A model generated the notes under the pieces. The model was not told the origin of the DNA, searched no databases, and worked only from the letters and a program-made list of their open reading frames with translations. From Beverwykella pulmonaria (lineage: Eukaryota; Ascomycota; Dothideomycetes; Pleosporales; Melanommataceae), in contig BCHH01000013.1 in NCBI GenBank assembly GCA_001599595.1, positions 292,543 through 356,542 on the forward strand: DNA of 64,000 nt. Direction: 5' to 3'. How positions within the stretch are numbered: the stretch's first letter is position 1; every line of letters starts with the position of its first letter. Below are positions 1 through 12,109 of this stretch, piece after piece. A program made the translations under genes and the position numbers.

Positions 1-10
1 ATTCATGTAG

Positions 11-723
11 CTACATCCGCGCCTTCGAAGTCGGCCGCAACCCGTCCTCCTCCAAATACGAAATGCACGTCCGTGTGCGCACGCTGAAAAACGGGCCCGT
101 CGTTCGCAACAGATTACGTCTCCCGCACGCCGTGAAAACAGATATCCGCATCTGCGTCATCTGTCCGCCCGACTCGAAGATGGCAGCCGAGGCTAAAGCT
201 GCGGGCGCGAGTTTGGTCGGCGAAGACGAGGTTTTTGAGAAGATAAAAGAGGGCGTTGTGGAGTTTGATAGGTGTATATGCCACACGGACTCTTTGCAGA
301 AACTGAATAAGGCGGGGGTGGCTCGGATCCTGGGACCACGAGGGCTGATGCCGAGTTCGAAGACGGGGACGGTGGTGAGCCAGGTTGGGGCGACGGTGAA
401 GAATATGGTGGGCGGAAGCGAGTATAGGGAGCGGCTGGGCGTGATACGGATGGCAGTCGGACAGCTGGGGTTCACGCCCGAGGAGATGCAGGCTAACGTC
501 AAGGCGTTTATGGATACGTTGAAGAAGGATATTGGGCAGATGAGTGATCGGATCAGCAAGGAGATCCATGAAGTGGTGAGTTTCTACCTTGGATGATGGG
601 TTTGAGGACAGAGCTAATGCGAGATAGGTACTGAGCTCGACAAATTCTCCGGGCTTCTCGTTGAATGGTGAGTTTAGGAATGCAAACTCGGTGCCGACTA
701 AGGATTTGTCGGGGCCTTTGTAG
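11..723 (+). CDS. MRPL1: Mitochondrial 50S ribosomal protein L1 (uL1m), 5' truncated by window edge
   Basis: Structural protein of the mitochondrial large ribosomal subunit, at the L1 stalk where it contacts rRNA and the E-site tRNA. The reading frame is already open at the left edge. A TAG at 8-10 looks like an intron acceptor, so the visible exon probably begins at 11 with codons for YIRAFEVGRNPSSSKYE, ahead of the first ATG at 63. The family hallmark GPRGLMPSSKTGTV is present in the middle. A donor GTGAGT at 576 and acceptor TAG at 625-627 define a 52-bp intron; the second exon (628-723) adds about 31 residues ending at TAG, giving the expected L1 C-terminus. Reading through the intron would instead stop early at 596. 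It is convergent with COG2 downstream. Identity is firm; the missing 5' exon or exons lie outside the window. Confidence 0.9.
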
Positions 724-812
724 ATTGGCTCTACAAGCTGTATAGAATATTGTACCCTAATATGAACGCCATCGCTATGCAGCACATCCATTCCCTGGTA
801 GATTCAACCCAC

Positions 813-1762
813 TCACGCAGCTTTCAACGATTTCAACACCTTAACCGCCTCGGCCGACTCGTCCATATCGGCATATATCCGCATGATCTTCATGACGCGA
901 TCTGCTCCCACCGTGCCCGCACTTTTGGCTTGTTGCAGCGCCGTACTGAGATCCAATAATAGCGTATTCCTCACCTTCATCAAGCGCGGTGCCTGTGCAG
1001 CAATGAAGGGATGCTCGCCCACGCCCTTCTCAATCTCCTGTATGAGTCTCCACTGCTGGACGTGCTTCCTCAGCTTCGAAATCGACACTCCAACAATACC
1101 GTCATCATTCTCGTCGTCGTCGTCATCCTCGTCGTCCTCTTCACTATCCTCCTCAGAATCCCCGCCGTCTTTCTTCCCTGCCATCTCTACCATAAGCACG
1201 TCCTCCAGCACCTTCAGTCTCTCCTCATGTTCCACCAGTCTCCTCCCTAGCAAAATGTCCCGCCTCACCCGCCTTCGCTCTTCTAGTGCGCTTTCCACTT
1301 CTCCCTCCCTCTCCGCGACCCGCACCCTCACATTTTCGACCTCCTTCTTGAACCCGAGTAGCCCCACGCGCACCTCCTCGACCTTCTCATCTCCGCTCTT
1401 CAGACTCCGTCCGAGACCCAGGAAATCTGCATAATTCGCGTTCACAAGGTCGAGCAGTTCTTTGGATAACAGTTGGGATCGCGAGCGAAGTTCGGAACGC
1501 AGGTCTTCGAGCGTTTGGTGCCGGTTGTGCAGCGTCGAGAGGTATGTCGAGGGCGAGAAGTGCGGGGAGAGGAAGTCGGAGCGCTGGAGAGGCGCCGGGT
1601 AGGGCAGGTTGTCGTCGTCTGAATCGTCTGAATTGGAGTTGCGCGCGGACGCAGACGCGGAGGAGGGCGGGGACTCGAGCTGCCAATGGGCTGTTAACAC
1701 GATTTGTCCTGGAAAGAAGGCGGCAGGGGCAAATGAGATGGACACACGTAAAAGCGACTCAT
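813..1762 (-). CDS. COG2: Conserved oligomeric Golgi complex subunit 2
   Basis: Subunit of the COG tethering complex, which acts in retrograde intra-Golgi vesicle traffic and glycosylation homeostasis. The N-terminal region has the fungal COG2 signature: an acidic Ser/Asp stretch, LPYPAPLQRSDFLSPHFSP, then RHQTLEDLRSELRSRSQLL and the FLGLGRSLKSGDEKVEEVR segment, followed by coiled coil and a very acidic D/E run. Length (about 300 aa) fits the short fungal form. The start is ambiguous. The long ORF begins at 1745, but an ATG at 1762 gives MSRFY joined to LESPPSS by an intron 1680-1747 (GTGTGT...CAG), which looks closer to family starts. Tail-to-tail with MRPL1 and head-to-head with the NADH pyrophosphatase gene. 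Confidence 0.82.
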
Positions 1763-2127
1763 GGCGACCAGGAGCTCAGGGCATTTTTGGTGCGTTGGAG
1801 GATTTGTGCGGTGAAGATGCCAGTGCACGTGGTTCGTGGTTCGTGGCTCGAGGTTGCGAATAAGCACTCGGCGTTCTGCTCCAATCCCTCCGAGTGCGGA
1901 AAAGCGAGCCGAGGCTGTGGAAGCCGGGGTTGAGCACCTCGACATGTCATTATTAATCCGTCGTGAGTGGGGGGGCAAAGTGAGCAGCCAGCACGTCAGG
2001 AACGGCTTGGAGTAATTAGTTGGGAGATAAGGTGCTGCTCTTCTTTTCGGCTTTCTTCTTCCGTACCCTTTTGTTCTACCCATCCGGGTGTTTTGTGTAT
2101 TTGAAGATTTGGTAGACGTCATTAACA
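1763..2127. promoter_or_regulatory. Divergent intergenic region between COG2 and the NADH pyrophosphatase gene
   Basis: A 365-bp spacer between two head-to-head genes that must hold both promoters. No clear TATA element was recognised. ORFs crossing it have biased composition and look like shadows. Confidence 0.5.
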
Positions 2128-3457
2128 ATGCCCCTCCCCCAACCCTCCCTCCCAGAGCCCGCGCATCCAGACGTCGACTCGATGCTGAGCCGGAAATTTG
2201 GAAAGGAGATTGCCAATTACTTCTCTGGTACATTGTCTCTTCTGCCGTTGTCCCAGTGATATACTGATATCTCGGCTCAGGCTCCCCTCTGAACCGCGTC
2301 TCCTTCCTCCGCCCGGACCACGCCTTCCTCTCCTCCGCGCTCAAACACCCCACCACGACGTTCCTCCTCTTCAGCAAGCTCGAGCCGCTCCTCTCCACCC
2401 CTTCCTCCTTGCACCACGCGACCTACGCCGACGTGCAACCCATCATTGGAGACGACCCCTTTGTGACTTCGGAAGAAGACCAGATTGCGCAGTACAATTC
2501 GTCGACGTACCTACCGTTAGTTGTATTTTTGGGCCTAGACGAGAAAAAAGAGGGGTTTCAGTACAAGGAGCATTATAAGGGGCAGCCGTATTTCGCCGTC
2601 GATGTCACGCCGAAGGAGGGCGTAAAGGAGGCGGCCGAGAAACTCGTCAAGGAAGTAGAAGGGAAGGGGCTGACTTTTAGCAAGGGACGTGTACATATGA
2701 GCCTTGAGGCGCAGGAGGGTGTGTATACGCTATACCCCCTTTCCGAGTTTCCACTCACAATCATATAGCTGCCATCTATGCCGAAGCCCGCCACCTCCTC
2801 GACTGGAACGCCCGCAACCCCTTCTGCGCCCAATGCGGCCACCCGACCATGTCCGTCAATGCTGGCTTCAAGCGCACCTGTCCACCCAAGGACGCCGCTC
2901 CCTCTGTAGCCACGCCCGAGCGGCCGGCCTGTGCAACCCGCACCGGCATCTCCAACCTCAGCTTCCCGCGAACCGATCCCACCGTCATCATGGCCGTCGT
3001 CTCCGCCGACGGCCAGCGCATCCTGCTCGGGAGGCAGAAACGCTGGCCCCCGTTCTGGTACTCGACGCTCGCCGGCTTCCTCGAGCCCGCCGAGTCTGTG
3101 GAAGAGGCCGTACGTCGAGAGGTGTGGGAAGAGTCAGGCATCCATCTGGGGAGAGTGGTGATCCATTCCACGCAGCCGTGGCCGTACCCCGCCAATCTGA
3201 TGATTGGCGCGATTGGGCAGGCGATTCCGGATGGAGAGACGGTGCATTTAGGCCATGACGCCGAGTTGGAGGACGCGAAGTGGTTTGAAGCGAGCGAGGT
3301 CAGGGAGGCGCTGAGGGTGGGGACGAGTGGGTTGGGAGAGGAAGCGGGGCCCGAGTACAAGGAAGGTGGGTTGAGGCTGCCACCGCAGACAGCGATTGCG
3401 CATCAGCTCGTTAGTGCTGTTGTGAATGGGTTCGCGAGTGGGGCACCTATGATATAG
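2128..3457 (+). CDS. NPY1: NADH pyrophosphatase, Nudix hydrolase of the NudC/Npy1 type
   Basis: Hydrolyses NAD(H) to NMN(H) and AMP; fungal homologues are often peroxisomal, and related enzymes remove NAD caps from RNA. Three exons are inferred: 2128-2227, 2281-2718 and 2769-3457, with introns of 53 bp (GTACAT...CAG) and 50 bp (GTGTGT...TAG), for about 408 aa. An N-terminal NudC-like domain is followed by a zinc ribbon beginning CAQC near residue 198 with further cysteines near 217 and 234. The Nudix box lies near residues 281-303, G-x5-E-x7-REVWEESGI, with all metal-binding glutamates present. The SQPWPYPANLM-like segment (here HSTQPWPYPANLM) downstream is typical of the NADH-specific subgroup. 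The C-terminus (PMI) is not an obvious PTS1 signal. Confidence 0.9.
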
Positions 3458-3548
3458 ACAAGGAGGTAGACGTAAGACGTAGAAGTAATCGTAGAAATAG
3501 ATCTTGGAATCACGGGGTGTACATTTCCATTGTTACATGTGTGGAAGA

Positions 3549-4740
3549 TTAGGGGAGGACGATATACTTGGCCAGGTGCTGCGGTATCGATCCAAGAAGC
3601 TTCTTCTCCTCCAGCCATTTCTTGGAGAAGAGTCGATCAGCGTACCGGTACGCGCCATCGCAGAGTAGCGTGACGATGGTATGTCCTTTGCCCAGCTTCT
3701 CTGCCACCTCTTTCGCTGCCACGACGTTCAGACAGGAACTGGCACCCAGATACAATCCCTCCTCGTCGAGGCACCGGTACACCATCTCGATGGTTTTCTC
3801 GTCGCTGATGTGCAGCGAGTCGTCTATCAAGTCGATGTCGGGCTGGAGATTGTCCGTCACTCTGCCCTGTCCGATGCCCTCGGTTATGGATCCGCCCGCT
3901 CTTTCTGCAAGCTTCCCGCCGCTTTGAATGTACGAGTGCAGGACTGAACCTGGCGGATCCGCAAGGAAAGACTGCACGCGTCCATTGCTCTTCTCCTTCA
4001 AGTACCGCGTCACGCCTGCCAACGAACCCCCGGTGCCCGTTGCACACGTAAACGCATCGATCTTCCCGTCGGTTTGGGCCCAGATCTCGGGCCCCGTGGT
4101 CTCAATGTGCGCCTGCCGATTCGCCGTGTTGTCGAACTGATTCGTCCATACTGCGTTCTCCAGCCTCTCCGCATGCCGCTTCGCCTGGTGATTGTAATTC
4201 TCCGGGTTGTCGAACGCCACAGCCGGCACAGGATACACCTCCGCACCCAGCAGTCGCAGCAAATCCACCTTGCCTTGGGATTGCGTGTTGGGCATGTAGA
4301 TGACGAGCTTGTAGCCCTTTGACCGACACACGTGTGCGAGGCCGATTCCCGTGTTGCCCGCGGTGCCCTCGACGACCGTGCCTCCGGGCTTCAGCTGGCC
4401 GGTTTTTTCGGCGTGCTCGACGACGTACAGGGCGGCGCGGTCTTTGACGCTGCCGCCGGGGTTCTGGAACTCGGCTTTACCCAGGACATTGCAGCCTGTT
4501 TCTTCGGACAGACGCTTGAGGCGGATAAGGGGGGTCTTGCCAATGGCTGCATCCTATGTGAGTATAGAAGCCATCGGAGGGGTTGGTTTCCGCACCGTCA
4601 AGAAGACCCCGCTGTCCTACGCCTTGGGCTCGAGAAACATTGAGGCCGACTGCGTAATTGGCCTCGATTTGCGCGATATTTAAGCGCTCTGCACGCCGCC
4701 AGGCAGATGCGGCAAATCTGCGCGAGGCTGTCTGGAACAT
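3549..4740 (-). CDS. Cysteine synthase-type PLP enzyme with probable mitochondrial presequence
   Basis: O-acetylserine sulfhydrylase/cysteine synthase family, forming cysteine from O-acetylserine and sulfide with pyridoxal phosphate. Two exons, 4740-4621 and 4553-3549, are joined across a 67-bp intron (GTAGGA...TAG), giving 374 aa. The N-terminus [19 protein letters not shown] is rich in Arg, Ser and Ala with no acidic residues early, so it looks like a mitochondrial targeting peptide. The PLP lysine sits in [10 protein letters not shown] (about K77), followed by the TAGNTG phosphate/substrate loop and a GTGGSLAGV phosphate-binding loop. The sequence matches the fungal cysteine synthase 2-like clade rather than cystathionine beta-synthase: no regulatory domain is present. 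Divergent from the condensin gene across 246 bp. Confidence 0.9.
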
Positions 4741-4986
4741 GGTGGGAGCAATGGTTGTATTGACACTCCCATTTGCGATCACGTCAAAGAGCATCGGTGC
4801 TCTTTCCGCCGATGTCGCAATAGACACTGCGCTAGCCCGATGTGTTTTGGGGCCCGCCGTGTCGGGAAGGCACGTGCTTTCGCTCCTGCCGCGCTTTGTG
4901 TTTACAACGCTGTTTACCAGACCTCGACTCCAACGACACCAAACACCCACACACCAACACCCCGCCCACGGCCACACAGCGCGACC

Positions 4987-7900
4987 ATGCCAGGACGACC
5001 ATCCACGCGCTCCACGCGCACCTCGACTGCAACGGCCTCCCGCAAATCCTCTACCACAAAACCCAAGCGGGGATCCACATCGGCGCGCACATCCTCCAAC
5101 GCCGTCGAGGTGCCCGACGAAGGACCCGTTACCTCGCTGCGAACGCAGATATGCCACATTTTTGGCGACGCACAGAAGACGACGGCGACGCAGCGCAAGC
5201 TGGTTGTGAATCTGCGGAAAATACAGGAGGCGTGTTGCTATGAGCCGCCGGATGCGAAGAAGAAGGCGGTGCAGGAAGAGGAGGAGTTTGGCGAAGGGGA
5301 GTTCAATGAGGAGGTGTGGAGGTGTGTGTTGAGGGTATTGAGCGTAAAGAAGAGCGAGCCTGCGGGCGACCGCATCATACGGTTCTTGGGCGTGTTCCTG
5401 AAGCACGCCACGGAAAAAGACATCGCCATGCTGCAGATCGACGACGACGAGATGATGACCGTTCCGGAGTCCCCGAGCAGCCGCCTTACGTCGCATATCT
5501 TGACCAACGTGCTTCAATTCCTCACAGCAAAGGACAAGACGGTCCGCTTTCGCTCTACGCAGACGGTCGCGCATGTTGTCAACAGCCTCGACCAGATCGA
5601 TGACGAACTCTTCAACCACATCAGGCTCAGTATGGTCAGACGCCTACGGGACAAGGAATCTTCCGTCCGCGTTCAAGCGGCGCTGGGTCTGGGCCGGCTG
5701 GGAGAGAATGAAGACGAGGAGAACGACGACGAGGACAGCGATGACGATGTTGCCGGCGGCATTCTCGTCAAGCTGCTGGACGTCATGCAAAACGACCCCG
5801 CCGCAGAAGTCCGACGTTCCATTTTAATGAATCTGCCCTTCCGAACGTCCACCCTACAGTGGCTCCTCGAGCGAGCCCGTGACTCCGACCCCGCCATCCG
5901 ACGAGCGCTGTACAGCAAGCTTCTCCCCGTTTTAGGAGACTTCCGCCACATGTCCCTCAGTCACCGCGAAAAGCTCCTTCGATGGGGCCTTCGAGATCGA
6001 GACGAGAACGTTCGCAAGGCCACGGCCCGTCTCTTCCGTGAGCGTTGGATTGAAGATTGCGCTTCAGACCCAAATTCCACCGAGGAGAAGGCACCAGGCG
6101 AGGTAGCCCCCCCCAAGCTCGAAGCTGTTCTGGAACTGCTAGAGCGCATCGAAGTCATCCGCTCGGGAGTCGACGAAGGCATAGCCCATGAAGCTATGCA
6201 CGAGTTCTGGGACGGACGGCCGGATTATCGAGAGTTTGTCACTTTCGATGACGACTTCTGGAATAATCTCACCGCCGAAAGTGCCTTCCTGGCCCGTAGT
6301 CTGAATGACTATCGCCAGGGCGCCCAAGATGATCGGGTCCAAGAAATGCTCGAGGAAAAGTTGCCCGAAGTCATCAAATTCGCTTACCATGTGCGCACCC
6401 ACTTGAACAGCCTGATCACCCTCGTTCACGAAGACGCCACGAGGGAGGAAGTGGACGAGGAAGCTGCGGAAGAAGTGATAGAAAAAGAATTTGTCGTGGA
6501 GCAACTTCTCCATATCGCGCTTAAACTCGACTACGCCGACGAGATGGGGCGACGACAAATGTTTCAAATCCTACGAGAAGCGATTGCTCTACCTGAACTC
6601 CCGGAGGAGTGCACAAAGCTCGCTGTCGACGTGCTCCGCATTGTCTGTGGCAAACGGGGAGAATCGGACTTTTATGGAACCGTCCTAGAGGCCATCGCCG
6701 AGGTTCGCGACACGATTCTAGACGACGAAGCAGACACCCAGACCGATGAGAACGGAGAGGAGAGTTTTCACTCTGCCCATTCGGACGTCGAGGACGACGA
6801 GGAACCCGTCCAACACGCTAAACTACGGGGTCCAAAGGAGGACGATGATCCAGAAGAGGCAGAGAGGAAGCGCGTTGCTGCAGTTCTGGTTTACTCGAAA
6901 TGTTTGCACATTGTGCAATGCATGTTGCAGAACTTGGAGTGTGATATCGACGCTAGCGAACCGCTCAAGACGATGTTGAACACGCTCGTTATCCCTGCTG
7001 TTCGAGATTCTGCGACCGTTATCAGAGAGCGTGGTTTGATCGACTTGGGTTTGTGTATGCTTCTGAGTGAGGTAAGCATTCATCTATTCTCAATTCTATG
7101 TCTTGTTAATGTCTTACTCACGAAAAACAGAACCTCGCATCCGGTAACATCCCGCTCTTCTTCCGCTGCTTCGCCGCAGGCACCGAGCTCATGAAGATAA
7201 CTGCCATCCACACGTTTGCCGACATTGCCATTACGCACCCTTCATTGCTCGCTCCGCCGCCCAGGGACACCAATGTCACCGAAGATGGGTCAATTGCACC
7301 TCCAGCTGTCAACCCTCTCGTCAAGAACTTCACCAAGGTCTTCCTTAAGGCTTTCTCGTCGGACGTATCTTCTATAAATATCGCCGCTTGCACAGCAGCC
7401 TCAAAACTATTGCTGCATGGAATCTTCCCACCCACCTCCACACTACCCATTCTAAGAGCGTTCACTCTCGCCTACTTCAACCCCGAGTCAGCACTGAATC
7501 CCGCGCTGCGACAGTCACTCTCCTACTTTCTTCCTGTATTCTGCCACTCGAAGCTCAAGAACGCCCACCTGATGGCCCAGGTCGCCGTCCCAGTGATCAA
7601 ACAGCTGCTCTCGATGCGCGAAGACATCGACGAGGAAGACGAAGAAATGGTCGGATGGCCTGTCATTTGCGCACATCTGTCCGAATGGACCGACGGCCGT
7701 AAAGTCGTCGGCGCAACAGAGCTCTCGCTCGAAGGCAAGATGGTATCCGTCAAAGGTGCAGAAGACCCGCATATTCTCCTTGCAACAGAAATACTTGAAC
7801 GTGCCCTGGGTAGCACGTGCACGAGAGATGAGCGAAAGCCGCTACTCTCGCTGCTGGGGAAACTATATATTTCCACATCTGCACCAGCGAAGGGCGAGAC

Positions 7901-8456
7901 AGAGGCAACAGATCGAGAACAGCTAAGGACGCTCCATGCGCTTGTCACTGAGGCAGTAGAGAGCAAGCTCGGCACCGACGCCACGAGTAGGAACATGCTA
8001 ACAAAACTCGAAATTGGCCTTAACAAGCGTCTCGGCGACGTCGAGGTCGTGACCCAGATCCAGGACGGCGAAGGTTCGACCGAGGCCACCACCGAGGCCG
8101 AAGGCGTGACTCTCGCGCCCCAAGACGCTGCCACCGATGCTGAAGCAGACGCCACAGATGCTCAGGCCGAGATTTCAGACCTGGAAGACGCGAAGGAGAT
8201 CCAGCCACAGATCCAGACGCATTTTGGTAGGCGCAGTCCAAGTCCGGTGAAGTATTCTGAGGATGTAGAAATGAAGGAAGAGGAGGACGAGGACACGATG
8301 TTGGCGGGCATGCAGGCGGAAGGGACGAGAATCCCGCTGGATTATGAAGATAGTATGGATCTTGATGAGGATGAGGCTACGCCGAGGAGAAAGAGTAGGA
8401 CGGTGGTTACGGAAAGTGATATTATGGATGAGTTGTTGGAGAGTGAACTTATGTAA
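4987..8456 (+). CDS. YCG1: Condensin complex HEAT-repeat subunit 3 (CAP-G/Ycg1/Cnd3)
   Basis: Non-SMC HEAT subunit of condensin, which binds DNA and the kleisin to drive mitotic chromosome compaction. Two exons, 4987-7071 and 7131-8456, are separated by a 59-bp intron (GTAAGC...CAG), giving about 1136 aa. The start at 4987 follows a GCGACC context and opens a basic Ser/Thr tail; the longer ORF upstream is low complexity and unlikely coding. HEAT repeats are evident, for example LTAKDKTVRFRSTQTVAHVV and RDKESSVRVQAALGLGRLG. An acidic linker follows, and the C-terminal third ends in a long acidic Ser/Glu tail with an SPSPVKYSEDVEM element that looks phosphorylatable. Identity is based on the CAP-G pattern of an N-terminal HEAT array with C-terminal acidic tail. 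Confidence 0.88.
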
Positions 8457-10087
8457 TGGGATGACTACATGAGGATTGCCCTGCTCTAGAGATGTACATG
8501 TTAAGGGGTTTTTTGGTCTGCAGATGGTCATGGCGCAAGGGTCCAGGTTTAGATGCAGTCATGTTTGGTTGGGCGGTCACTAGGAGGTTATGGTCGGTTC
8601 GTGGTGCGTTGTTTGCATTTGCCAGGCTGGGCAGGATGACCGTCATGATGGGTCGGTGGGGTACATAATGAAGTTTGGATGTCAATGAACTTTTGGTTTC
8701 TGCATTTCTTATAAACCCTTCTTCTCTGCAGCGTGACGAATTGTAACTTGCAGGCATAGCGAAGTGTTGATATGGTGAGCCACGGCGGGTTCACAACGAC
8801 GACCCTCCTCTACGAATGGAAGGGCCAAGATCAGATTTGCGTATAAAGACAGCAAGATATAGTACATAGAAATACCTTTAAGTCTATGGTATCGGGAGAG
8901 ATGTGAGACGCCAGCGCCCACGTCCCATACATAGACTGGCATTGTAACGACAAGGAGTTAAGCACGCAGCAATGTTAATGAAATTTGATGAAAGCTGAGG
9001 TAATGAGAACGCCTTAACTCGGACCTCACCTTCTCTCGTGGATCAATTTTAGCAGTCCTGACTTGTCCACCAAGCTACAGGTAATAATAGCCAAGGGGCT
9101 GTAAATATATGTGATATAAGAAGTAAATACATTTAGTAGCATGTATGTACATATCTTTGGACAAGCTTTAGAGCGATCTCCTAGACATTTCATTGATATT
9201 GAAGCCTTGTACGTCACAACGAAGTCTCCAAGTCAGAGCAATAATTGAAGGGCAAGTATTTAAAGTCTTGATCATTTTATAAAATGGGAGAAAAAGTAAG
9301 AATAGGCAAAAATACACTAGATACAGCAGCCACAAAGCCACGCAAATGGGCAAAGTAAGGTTTAAAGAGAGGAAGTACCAGCCGCCGCAAGCACGCGGGA
9401 CAAAAGCACCTTCAGAACATGTCTATCGTCTTCCTAAACGGTAGGGGAAACCTTATCCACCCGTAATCGTTGTGGATGGCGACGAAGTAGATGGTTGCGC
9501 GCCGACATCCCAATATGCACCCGATACTGTTGATCCAAACCTGCCGAAAGCCACTGTATCCACCTGCGCCTCGCCTGGTTCCTGAACTACCGAACCGCCC
9601 GAAACGCTATGCTACGTAACTTTGGTAGAGAAATTCGCGAGCAGATCAAAGCATGGGGTTGAAAAAGGACAAAGCTTGAAGTAAATGTGCAATAAAGAGA
9701 GGGAGAAAAGCAGTCAGTCTGTAGCGAGGAAGCAAAATAAAGAAAACGAAACAGAAGAAAAAGAAAGAAGACTCCTCCCGGGGAAAGATCCAAAGTTCTG
9801 CAAGGCTTTCCATGCCGCCCGTATCCGTGCTTTTTTCCGCCAGGCTTTTGTTGATGCCCCGAACACCCAGTCCGTCGAAAGGTATCAAACTCCACAGATC
9901 TCCAGTCTATGATCTCCCCCACCCGAACCCATGCCAGCCCGCAAATGCCACAAATCTTAACCATTCTGAAAGAGAAAACTCCAAATCAGTCTTTCCCACG
10001 CCAGCCTTCCGAATAAACCGTCCCATGCCAAAATCGATCGAGGAAGATCCAGGTCCCGGGAGATCGATGTCTATATGTACGAGAGAC
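8457..10087. other. Intergenic region without a supported gene (1.6 kb)
   Basis: Convergent 3' region between the condensin and Nrp1-like genes. Short ORFs on both strands have biased composition and no recognisable motif. A purine-rich run of GAAA/AGAA type lies near 9690-9775. No tRNA, rRNA or element termini were recognised. Part of it is presumably the two 3' UTRs. Confidence 0.5.
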
Positions 10088-12109
10088 TTAAGCCGGAGAC
10101 TTATTGCTCGCGGCGTTAGAGACATTGCGGCGGTCGTCGTTCATAGAGAGTGAACCGAAGCCGGTAGAGAGGAACGAGAAGGGGTCGTTACGTCCATCGC
10201 CCCCGTTAATAGCACCTTGGTTCGGGTACTGGTCGGCGGCCGTAAATGCGGCCTCAGCCGATCGGCTGTCGAATGGGGTGGAGTGCATGCCGTTCGGGAC
10301 GTATTGAGCACCCATGGGTGGGTAAGGGCTCGCACCGCCAATGCCAGACGGAAGAGCATACGAGCTTGGTGGCCCACCGTACTGCTGAGCGGGGAAGCCG
10401 CCAGATGCAAAGGCAGTGGCACCATATGGGCCAGGTCCGGGGGTTCCACCCATGGAGGGGGGGCCCATGCCAAAGCTAGACGGGGTGTCCATCGGTGACG
10501 GGAAGGCCGAGTCGGCGACGACAGCAGCACCAGCGCGACTGGCTCCGCAGCGGAGGCACTGGACATTCTTGGCAAAGTTGTGGTATCCACAGCCGTTCTC
10601 GCCGCATTTCCAGTCGCCAGCGCGGAACGGGACAACTCCGCCATTGCCTCCACGCATATGGCCACCACCGCCACCTCCCATTCCGTGACCATGGCCCATG
10701 TGATGTTGAGGAGGACCCATCATGGACGGAGGGCCATAGCCATAGGGATACGCCATTTGGTCTGCAGGTGGGCCCTGCTGCATGGCAGGGAACGAGCAGC
10801 GAAAGCACGCTGTTCTGCGCTGGAAGTTGGAAAACCCGCAGGAAGGGCAGCTCCAGTCACCCGGACGCGGCCTGTTCTTGCTGGGGGGGAACGGGACCAA
10901 GATATCAGCGGCACGGTCCAGAACACGGCTGGAGGACGGGGAGACTTCGATTGCCTTTTCGTTCAGCGCGCGGCCATTCATGCAGAGACTCTCAGCGGCC
11001 TGTGCTTGTTTGTTAGCTTGTGAACATATATAGGTATGGCTCAGACGCGGCTTACCTCTTCATGGGAAGAAAAGACGGCAAAGCCAGAGCCGGTGGGCTT
11101 GTGCTGGTCTGGGGTGCGTAGCGTCCAAAAGGCAATGGGGCGGCCGCCGAATTGGGTGAACCAGCTTTCGAGCTCGGATTGCGTGGTGTCGTGAGGCAGG
11201 CCGCTCATGTGGAGCACCTTGCTACGCTCTGACAAGAAAGCTCTGACATCGGCGCGGGCATCCATTGGCTTGGTCAGGACGTCAGGATGGTCCTGGGGAG
11301 GCTGTGACTTTCGAATGAGTCCTCTTAGCACGCGGGCGAGCGTAACGGCCTCTTCCATAGCCCGCCTGGGCGATGCGGGGGCGAGAGCTTGCAGGTGAAA
11401 GGGCAAATTATGCTTGATGGGTGCGGAAGACTGCACCGGCTCCACCTCCAGGGCGGCACAGATGTTGGTCAGCGCACTGGACCCAAACGGCAGAGATTCG
11501 GGGTGGTGGGCCTGCCACCTCTGGTATTCGGTTCGGAGGTCGAAGGTGCGCGAGTGCTGGAGGTAGGGCGGCAGGACGACGGCCTTATCGCGGGCCTCAC
11601 GGGGCAATTGCACTCGGAGGTCCCACGAGTCGAGCGTGACGAAGGCAAACTCGTAGCTCTTGGGAACGAGGTGTTCTTGGGCGAAGGTGTCGAACCGGGT
11701 GACTGCATCGCGGAAGGTGCCGGCGTTTCGAACCTGGTCCCAGGTGAGCGTGGTGAGGCTCGCTGGTTGGGACGATTACGTTAGTGAGAGCTCGCGTGAA
11801 GGACCCTGGGGGAGGGATTCACTTACTGCACAGCGCAGTAATGGGTGTGTTGACTGGCTTGACGAGGACACTCTCTCTATGCAACTGAGAGACGCACGTC
11901 AGCAAAATTCAGGGAGCTAGCTGTGAGCGACGGGGGGGGGAGGGGGAACCCACCTCCTCGCACGATTTGGCATCGAGCAGTATCCACCCGAGTTCGATGA
12001 CCTCTGCCGAGTCCTTGGTAACGTATACGCCGTGTTCATCGCAGGTGGTGGCTACGTGGATGACCACATACCGGTCCAGGTTGGGGGTTTGTGGGCTGTT
12101 GGTTGCCAT
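10088..12109 (-). CDS. NRP1: Nrp1-like RNA-binding protein: inactive exonuclease-like domain, RRM and two RanBP2 zinc fingers
   Basis: Putative RNA-binding protein of the fungal Nrp1 type, which in yeast associates with stress granules. Four exons (12109-11954, 11884-11827, 11762-11056, 10999-10088) with introns of 69, 64 and 56 bp give about 610 aa. Residues 10-200 form an RNase T/ERI1-like exonuclease fold, but the first motif reads YVVIHVATTCDE where active DEDDh enzymes have DxE, so Asp and Glu are replaced by His and Ala. An RRM lies near 249-330 (VLHMSGLPHDTTQSELESWF). Two RanBP2-type fingers follow near 353-380 (GDWSCPSCGFSNFQRRTACFRC) and 436-462 (GDWKC...NFAKNVQCLRC). A Gly/Pro/Met-rich low-complexity linker and tail fit a granule-forming RNA protein. 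Confidence 0.87.

Noticed and set aside
114..791. 225-codon minus-strand ORF over MRPL1
   Set aside because: Shadow of the ribosomal protein gene; biased His/Arg/Leu composition and no motif.
883..1434. Serine-rich plus-strand ORF opposite COG2
   Set aside because: Its poly-Ser is the complement of the acidic coding run in COG2.
1694..2398. 234-codon minus ORF between COG2 and NPY1
   Set aside because: Overlaps both genes' first exons; no family likeness.
9168..9353. Short hydrophobic minus ORF
   Set aside because: 61 codons, AT-driven hydrophobicity, no start context or homologous pattern.
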